From Flavobacterium dauae (GTDB lineage Bacteria; Bacteroidota; Bacteroidia; Flavobacteriales; Flavobacteriaceae), in contig NZ_CP130821.1 of the NCBI RefSeq assembly GCF_004151275.2, positions 1,736,001-1,800,000 on the forward strand: 64,000 nt of DNA. The letters run 5' to 3'. The notes below the pieces were generated by a model, which made no database searches, was not told the DNA's origin, and saw only the letters and a list, made by a program, of their open reading frames with translations. The position numbers and the translations under genes are program-made. Numbering within the stretch: position 1 is the stretch's first letter; each line of letters starts with the position of its first letter. Shown here piece by piece: positions 59,440 through 64,000 of this stretch.

Positions 59440-61362
59440 ATGCTAAATAGTGTCGAAAAAAATATATTGTATTTAAAAACAATCCAATACTTACCCCGTT
59501 GGATTATTTTTTCTATTGATATATGTATTGTCATTTTTTCAGCTATAATGGGGCATTTAATCCTTCAAGGAATTGGCATAGACTTTAATTCTATGCTACC
59601 TATTTCTTTAGTTTTTTTATTTTTTATAGCAATACACCTTTTTTTCTTTTTATACTTTAAAACATCAACAGGAATTGTTAGGCACACCACTATAAACGAT
59701 GCTGCCAAATTGTTCTTTGTTGAACTTTTGTCTTTTATTACACTATATGCCGTAAATTGTATAATTGGTTTAATTTACAGCAAGCGTTTATTTCTAAATA
59801 CACAATTATTATTAAGCATAGCCATAACTTTTTGTTTTTTAGTACTTTTTAGACTAGCTGTTAAAATTAGTTTCGATTTTTTTTCAACGTATTCAAGTGA
59901 GAAAAACCAACTGATAAAAGCTGTTATTTATGGTAATGACGAACGAGCAATTGCAATAGCCAATGCAATTAACACCGAAATACCAAGAAAATATAAATTA
60001 CAAGGATTTATTAATCCATCTACAAAAAGCTTTAATAACCGCATTTTAGATGTGCCGGTAATTGGTAAAACTCGCAAAATACCTGTCTTGGTAAGAGGTT
60101 TAGGGGCAAGTACATTAATTATAGCAGAAGAAAATCTTACAAAAGACGAAAAAATAGATATTATTGAAGATTGTTTACAATACAATATCAAAGTATATAA
60201 TTTACCGCGATTAACTGACTTAAACAATAAGAAAAAGGTAGCTTCTAATATCCGAAAAATAAAAATTGAAGATTTATTAGAGCGCAAACCTATAGAAATT
60301 AATAATTGTCAAATTTCCGGACAATTAAAAGATAAAACAATATTGGTTTCTGGGGCAGCGGGTTCTATTGGTAGTGAAATAGTTTGGCAAGTAGCCGCCT
60401 TTAATCCTAAAAAACTAATTTTATTAGATCAGGCAGAAACGCCATTACATCAAATTTCTTTAGAGATTGCAAAGTGTAATACATCTGCCGAAATAGTTTG
60501 TATCATTGCCGATGTACGAAATTATGATTCATTAGAAAAAGTATTTAATGATTACCAACCCGATATTGTATATCATGCCGCAGCATACAAACACGTTCCG
60601 TTAATGGAGATGAATCCGCAACAAGCCATTTTTACCAATGTTTTAGGTAGTAAATATATGGCCGATTTATCTCTAAAATACAAAGTAGAACGTTTTGTAA
60701 TGGTATCAACAGACAAAGCGGTAAACCCAAGTAATGTAATGGGAGCAAGTAAACGCATTGCCGAAAAATACGTACAATCTTTAGCAAAAAAGTTAAAAAA
60801 AGAAAACAACGATACAACAAAATATATAACTACACGTTTTGGAAACGTTTTGGGATCCAACGGTTCGGTTGTTCCTCTGTTTACCAAACAAATAGAAAAC
60901 GGAGGACCTATAACAATTACACATCCCGATATCATTAGGTATTTTATGACGATACCCGAAGCTTGCCAATTAGTTTTAGAGGCTGGTTCTATGGGTAACG
61001 GCGGAGAGATTTATATTTTTGATATGGGAAAACCCGTAAAAATTATTGATCTTGCCACAAAAATGATTAAATTGGCAGGTTTAGAACCAAATAATGATAT
61101 AGAAATTAAGATAGTAGGTTTAAGACCCGGCGAAAAATTGTATGAAGAATTATTAAACGATAGCTCTACTACGCTGCCTACACACCATGAAAAAATTATG
61201 ATTGCACAAGATATACACGAAGATTACGAGTTTATATCTGAACAAATAAAAGAATTGCAAAAACATGCCACAGCTTATTTAATTTTAGATACTGTTGCAA
61301 CTATGAAAAAAATTGTTCCCGAATTTAAAAGTTTAAATTCAACTTTTGAAAAACTTGATTAA
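59440..61362 (+). CDS. Membrane-bound UDP-sugar 4,6-dehydratase (WbpM/PglF/CapD-like)
   Basis: This 640-residue protein has four N-terminal membrane segments (about 15-145), a CoA-binding-like Rossmann domain (KAVIYGNDERAIAIANAIN), and a C-terminal SDR dehydratase domain with VSGAAGSIGSEIV (about 304-316), VYHAAAYKHVPLMEMNP and MVSTDKAVNPSNVMGASKR. In the last motif the YxxxK is replaced by MxxxK (NVMGASK), characteristic of WbpM/PglF UDP-GlcNAc dehydratases that start synthesis of bacillosamine-type or FucNAc sugars. It heads a surface-polysaccharide operon with its own promoter; wza-like and wzc-like genes follow closely. Confidence 0.92.
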   Translation: MLNSVEKNILYLKTIQYLPRWIIFSIDICIVIFSAIMGHLILQGIGIDFNSMLPISLVFLFFIAIHLFFFLYFKTSTGIVRHTTINDAAKLFFVELLSFITLYAVNCIIGLIYSKRLFLNTQLLLSIAITFCFLVLFRLAVKISFDFFSTYSSEKNQLIKAVIYGNDERAIAIANAINTEIPRKYKLQGFINPSTKSFNNRILDVPVIGKTRKIPVLVRGLGASTLIIAEENLTKDEKIDIIEDCLQYNIKVYNLPRLTDLNNKKKVASNIRKIKIEDLLERKPIEINNCQISGQLKDKTILVSGAAGSIGSEIVWQVAAFNPKKLILLDQAETPLHQISLEIAKCNTSAEIVCIIADVRNYDSLEKVFNDYQPDIVYHAAAYKHVPLMEMNPQQAIFTNVLGSKYMADLSLKYKVERFVMVSTDKAVNPSNVMGASKRIAEKYVQSLAKKLKKENNDTTKYITTRFGNVLGSNGSVVPLFTKQIENGGPITITHPDIIRYFMTIPEACQLVLEAGSMGNGGEIYIFDMGKPVKIIDLATKMIKLAGLEPNNDIEIKIVGLRPGEKLYEELLNDSSTTLPTHHEKIMIAQDIHEDYEFISEQIKELQKHATAYLILDTVATMKKIVPEFKSLNSTFEKLD

Positions 61363-61367
61363 ATATT

Positions 61368-62150
61368 ATGAGAAAAAAGATTATTATTCCTTTCATCCTA
61401 TCAGCCAGCTTATTATGTTCTTGTGTTTCCCGTGAAGAAGTAGTATATTATCAAGACATTGATAATCAACAACCAATTGCTCTTAATAAATTTGAAACCA
61501 CCATAAAACCAGATGATTTGCTAATGATTATTGTTTCGGCAGCAGATCCAGAAGCTGCTGAACCTTTTAATTTAACCACAAATTTATCTGTTGATCCCAG
61601 AAATCAATCTGGTGGAGCACAAAGACAGCAACAACTGTATTTGGTTGATAAAAACGGAACTATTGATTTCCCCGTAATTGGTTCTATAAATATTGGTAAT
61701 AAAACCAAACAAGAGGTTGTTGAAACCTTAAAAGAAAAGATTTCTCAGTACATTACTAACCCAATCATCAACCTTAGAATAATGAATTTTAAGGTTACTG
61801 TTGACGGCGAAGTTAACCGTCCCGGTGTACATACTATTGTTTCAGAACGCATTTCATTACCCGAAGTTTTGGCTCTTTCTGGCGACCTAACAATTTACGG
61901 AAACAGAAATAATATATTAATTACAAGAGAAGAAAACAACGAATTAAAAACCTATAGAGTTGATTTGACCAAACCCGATTTTATCAATTCCGATTTTTAC
62001 TATCTGCGTCAAAACGATATGGTGTATGTAGAACCTAACAAAACTCGTATTAATTCATCTGCCGTAGGACCAAACGTTTCAATTTATCTAACGGCAATAT
62101 CGTTATTATTAACAACAACTGCTTTAATTCTTACTAATACCAAAAAATAA
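61368..62150 (+). CDS. Wza-like polysaccharide export lipoprotein
   Basis: This 260-residue protein has a lipoprotein signal (IIPFILSASLLCSC, Cys19) and the export domain with KPDDLLMIIVSAADPEAAEPFN, YLVDKNGTIDFPVIGSINIGNKTKQEV and an SLBB-like region (VTVDGEVNRPGVHTIVSERISLPEVLALSGDLTIYGNRNNILI). The C-terminal end (SIYLTAISLLLTTTALILTNTK) is a helix that would cross the outer membrane, as in Wza. It forms the outer-membrane channel for capsule or exopolysaccharide. It lies 5 bp after the dehydratase and 2 bp before the Wzc-like gene. Confidence 0.92.
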   Translation: MRKKIIIPFILSASLLCSCVSREEVVYYQDIDNQQPIALNKFETTIKPDDLLMIIVSAADPEAAEPFNLTTNLSVDPRNQSGGAQRQQQLYLVDKNGTIDFPVIGSINIGNKTKQEVVETLKEKISQYITNPIINLRIMNFKVTVDGEVNRPGVHTIVSERISLPEVLALSGDLTIYGNRNNILITREENNELKTYRVDLTKPDFINSDFYYLRQNDMVYVEPNKTRINSSAVGPNVSIYLTAISLLLTTTALILTNTKK

Positions 62151-62152
62151 CC

Positions 62153-64000
62153 ATGATTGAAGAACAAGATAATACAATTAATTTAAAAGAAGAGTTATTT
62201 AAATATTTATCGCACTGGCGTTGGTTTGTTTTAAGTGTATTTTTAACGCTTATATGTGCGGTATTATATTTAAAATTTACACCTAAAAGTTACAATGTAG
62301 CTACTAAAATTTTAATTAAAGATGAGAAAAGCAATGATTTAGCAAATCAGTTAAGTGCTTTTTCAGAAATGAGCATTTTAGGTAACGGTAAAAATAATAT
62401 TGAAAACGAAATAGAAATTTTAAAATCCAGAACCTTAATTTACAACACATTAGATTCGTTAAACTTTAATATTCAATATTTAGATCATTCTGAGGTTGTT
62501 GCTAAAGATCTGTATAAAAGCACACCAATTAAACTTGTTTGGAACAATTACAATATTACAGAACCCGTTACCATTGAAATTAATAATTTTGAAAAAAATT
62601 CGTTTAACGTATCTGTAAATGATGAAAAAATAGGTTCGGCTACATTTGGAAAATTAATAAAATCTGAATTTGGAACTTTTATTGTTAATAGCTTAGCACC
62701 TATGAATGAAATTAGTGAAATGCAAATTAATGTGTTTCCTAAAATGCAACAGGCTGAAAATTACCAAAAAAATTTAAATGTAGCTCCAAGTAGTAAAACA
62801 TCAAGCGTAATTGATGTTTCAATAATAGAAAAAACACCTCAAAAAGCAGCCGATTTTTTAAACACACTAATATCTAATTACAATTTAGCAGGTATTAAAG
62901 ACAAACGATTTATATCTGAAAACACCGCTAATTTCATTTCAGACCGTTTAACTTTAATTGGAACAGAATTAGGCGACGTAGAATCGCAAGTTGAAGGGTA
63001 CAAAAAAGCGAATACCTTATCGGACATTGAGACCGAAGTAAAATTATATTTAGACAAATTATCATCCGTAGAAAAATCGGCATTAGAAAACGAAACAAAA
63101 ATTAACATTGTTAATGAGGTAATCAATCATATTGCAAAAACAAAATACGATGATTTGGTTCCTTCGGGATTATTAGCAAGTGATGTTTCATCTGAAGGTT
63201 TAATTCAAGAAATTAATCAATTAATTTTAGAAAAACAAAGAACACCTAGTGCAACTACTGAAAACCCTACATACATAAGATTAGAACAACAAATCCGTGC
63301 GTTAAAATCAAATTTGGTTGCCAGTTTAAAAAGAAATTTAAGCTCGTTACAAATCGTTAAAAACGATTACAAACGCCAGGAAAGTGAAATGCAATCAAAA
63401 CTTTCACAAGTTCCTCGTCAAGAAAAAGAGTTTAGAATTATTGACCGCCAGCAAAAAGTAAAAGAAGCTTTGTATTTGTTTTTGCTTCAAAAACGTGAAG
63501 AAACAAACATTACGTTAGCAGCAACCGATTTAAATGCAAAAGTAATTGATAAAGCTATTGCTACCAACAAACCTGTGGCTCCTAAAACAATGATTATTTT
63601 GTTAGCTGCTTTAATTTTAGGTGCCTTAATACCTTTTATTGTCATCTATCTTCAAAACTTATTAGACACAAAAATTAAAACTCGTTTTGACATTACAGAT
63701 AATTCAAACATTCCGTTTTTGGGTGATATACCAACATCCGAAACAAGTGAGCAGTTAATGGAATTAAGTAGCAGATCAAGTGCTGCCGAGGCTATTAGAA
63801 TTGTTAGAACTAATTTAGATTTTATTTTATCTGATAAAAATGAAGATGAGTGTAAAGTAATCTTTTTAACATCAACTATTTCAGGAGAAGGAAAAACGTT
63901 TGTATCTGCAAATTTAGCCGCTACTTTTTCTCTATCAGGCAAAAAGGTATTGTTAATGGGATTAGATTTAAGAAATCCTAAAATATATGAGTATGTAAAA
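62153..64000 (+). CDS. Wzc-like polysaccharide biosynthesis tyrosine autokinase, 3' part missing
   Basis: From the ATG at 62153 an open frame of 616 codons runs to the right edge without a stop. It has a Wzz-type chain-length domain with a first membrane helix (WRWFVLSVFLTLICAVLYLKF, about 20-40), a coiled-coil region, the second helix (MIILLAALILGALIPFIVIYL, about 482-502) and the kinase domain with SGEGKT (Lys581, Walker A) and VLLMGLDLRNPK (Walker A'). The C-terminal Tyr cluster is beyond the window. With Wza it forms the envelope-spanning polysaccharide export complex. Confidence 0.93.
   Translation, partial: MIEEQDNTINLKEELFKYLSHWRWFVLSVFLTLICAVLYLKFTPKSYNVATKILIKDEKSNDLANQLSAFSEMSILGNGKNNIENEIEILKSRTLIYNTLDSLNFNIQYLDHSEVVAKDLYKSTPIKLVWNNYNITEPVTIEINNFEKNSFNVSVNDEKIGSATFGKLIKSEFGTFIVNSLAPMNEISEMQINVFPKMQQAENYQKNLNVAPSSKTSSVIDVSIIEKTPQKAADFLNTLISNYNLAGIKDKRFISENTANFISDRLTLIGTELGDVESQVEGYKKANTLSDIETEVKLYLDKLSSVEKSALENETKINIVNEVINHIAKTKYDDLVPSGLLASDVSSEGLIQEINQLILEKQRTPSATTENPTYIRLEQQIRALKSNLVASLKRNLSSLQIVKNDYKRQESEMQSKLSQVPRQEKEFRIIDRQQKVKEALYLFLLQKREETNITLAATDLNAKVIDKAIATNKPVAPKTMIILLAALILGALIPFIVIYLQNLLDTKIKTRFDITDNSNIPFLGDIPTSETSEQLMELSSRSSAAEAIRIVRTNLDFILSDKNEDECKVIFLTSTISGEGKTFVSANLAATFSLSGKKVLLMGLDLRNPKIYEYVK

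Noticed and set aside
60573..60935. 120-codon reverse frame inside the UDP-sugar dehydratase gene
   Set aside because: Antisense shadow of a highly conserved domain; composition is not protein-like.
1..64000. CRISPR arrays, tRNA or rRNA genes, transposases, phage genes
   Set aside because: No regular spacer arrays, cloverleaf sequences or transposase/integrase motifs were found; repeats present are short, dispersed and non-coding.

Overview
The window is AT-rich chromosomal DNA from a member of the Bacteroidota, almost certainly a Flavobacteriaceae (Flavobacterium/Myroides-like). The evidence is the gene content (Bacteroidota families such as the OstA-like protein, DUF6146 and DUF6787, bacillithiol enzyme BshC, type II MenB), the gene order dnaA - low-Mr tyrosine phosphatase - SAM methyltransferase, promoters with the Bacteroidota -7 box TAnnTTTG just ahead of many starts, and the near absence of Shine-Dalgarno sites at start codons. 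No tRNA, rRNA, CRISPR array, phage or complete insertion sequence is visible.

Layout. 1-10.8 kb is mixed housekeeping: a pseudouridine synthase (cut by the left edge), a GlcD-type FAD oxidase, an Fsr-type MFS exporter, meaB, an ABC-F ATPase, secreted proteins of unknown role, a CvfB-like S1 protein and menB. 10.9-13.8 kb holds a serine hydrolase lipoprotein and an S41 peptidase lipoprotein. 13.9-22.3 kb is a dense membrane-stress type cluster: TRIC-like and RDD proteins leftward, and SpoIIM-like, a multi-TM protein, DUF4129, DUF4350, MoxR AAA+ ATPase, DUF58 and a TrmH-type methyltransferase rightward, mostly overlapping. 22.3-36.1 kb has a beta-barrel protein, the bifunctional (p)ppGpp enzyme, a Fur-family regulator, purA, an OstA-like protein, a class III aminotransferase, a TPR protein, a hypothetical gene, aroE, a DUF349 protein, an NlpC/P60 lipoprotein and a SMUG2-like DNA glycosylase.

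36.2-42.7 kb starts with ftsE and runs into five glycosyltransferases (two GT2, GT61, two GT4-like), a probable glycosyltransferase remnant and an SdpI-family gene. 42.7-49.8 kb carries a B12-type radical SAM protein, bshC, an SDR reductase, a YigZ protein and a thioesterase. 49.9-58.6 kb is the dnaA neighbourhood, then prfB (with its programmed +1 frameshift), recQ, kdsD and tatC. lptB at 58.6 kb and the surface-polysaccharide genes (WbpM/PglF-like dehydratase, Wza-like exporter lipoprotein, Wzc-like tyrosine autokinase) run off the right edge. kdsD, lptB, the OstA-like protein, the glycosyltransferases and wza/wzc together describe LPS and capsule/exopolysaccharide production.

The least explained DNA is in the intergenic spaces. 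Several are filled by short elements with imperfect inverted ends, belonging to at least three repeat families; one element supplies the last codons of the S41 peptidase gene, and another appears nested inside a second family. The best candidate for a poorly described protein system is the RDD/SpoIIM/DUF4129/DUF4350/MoxR/DUF58 cluster.
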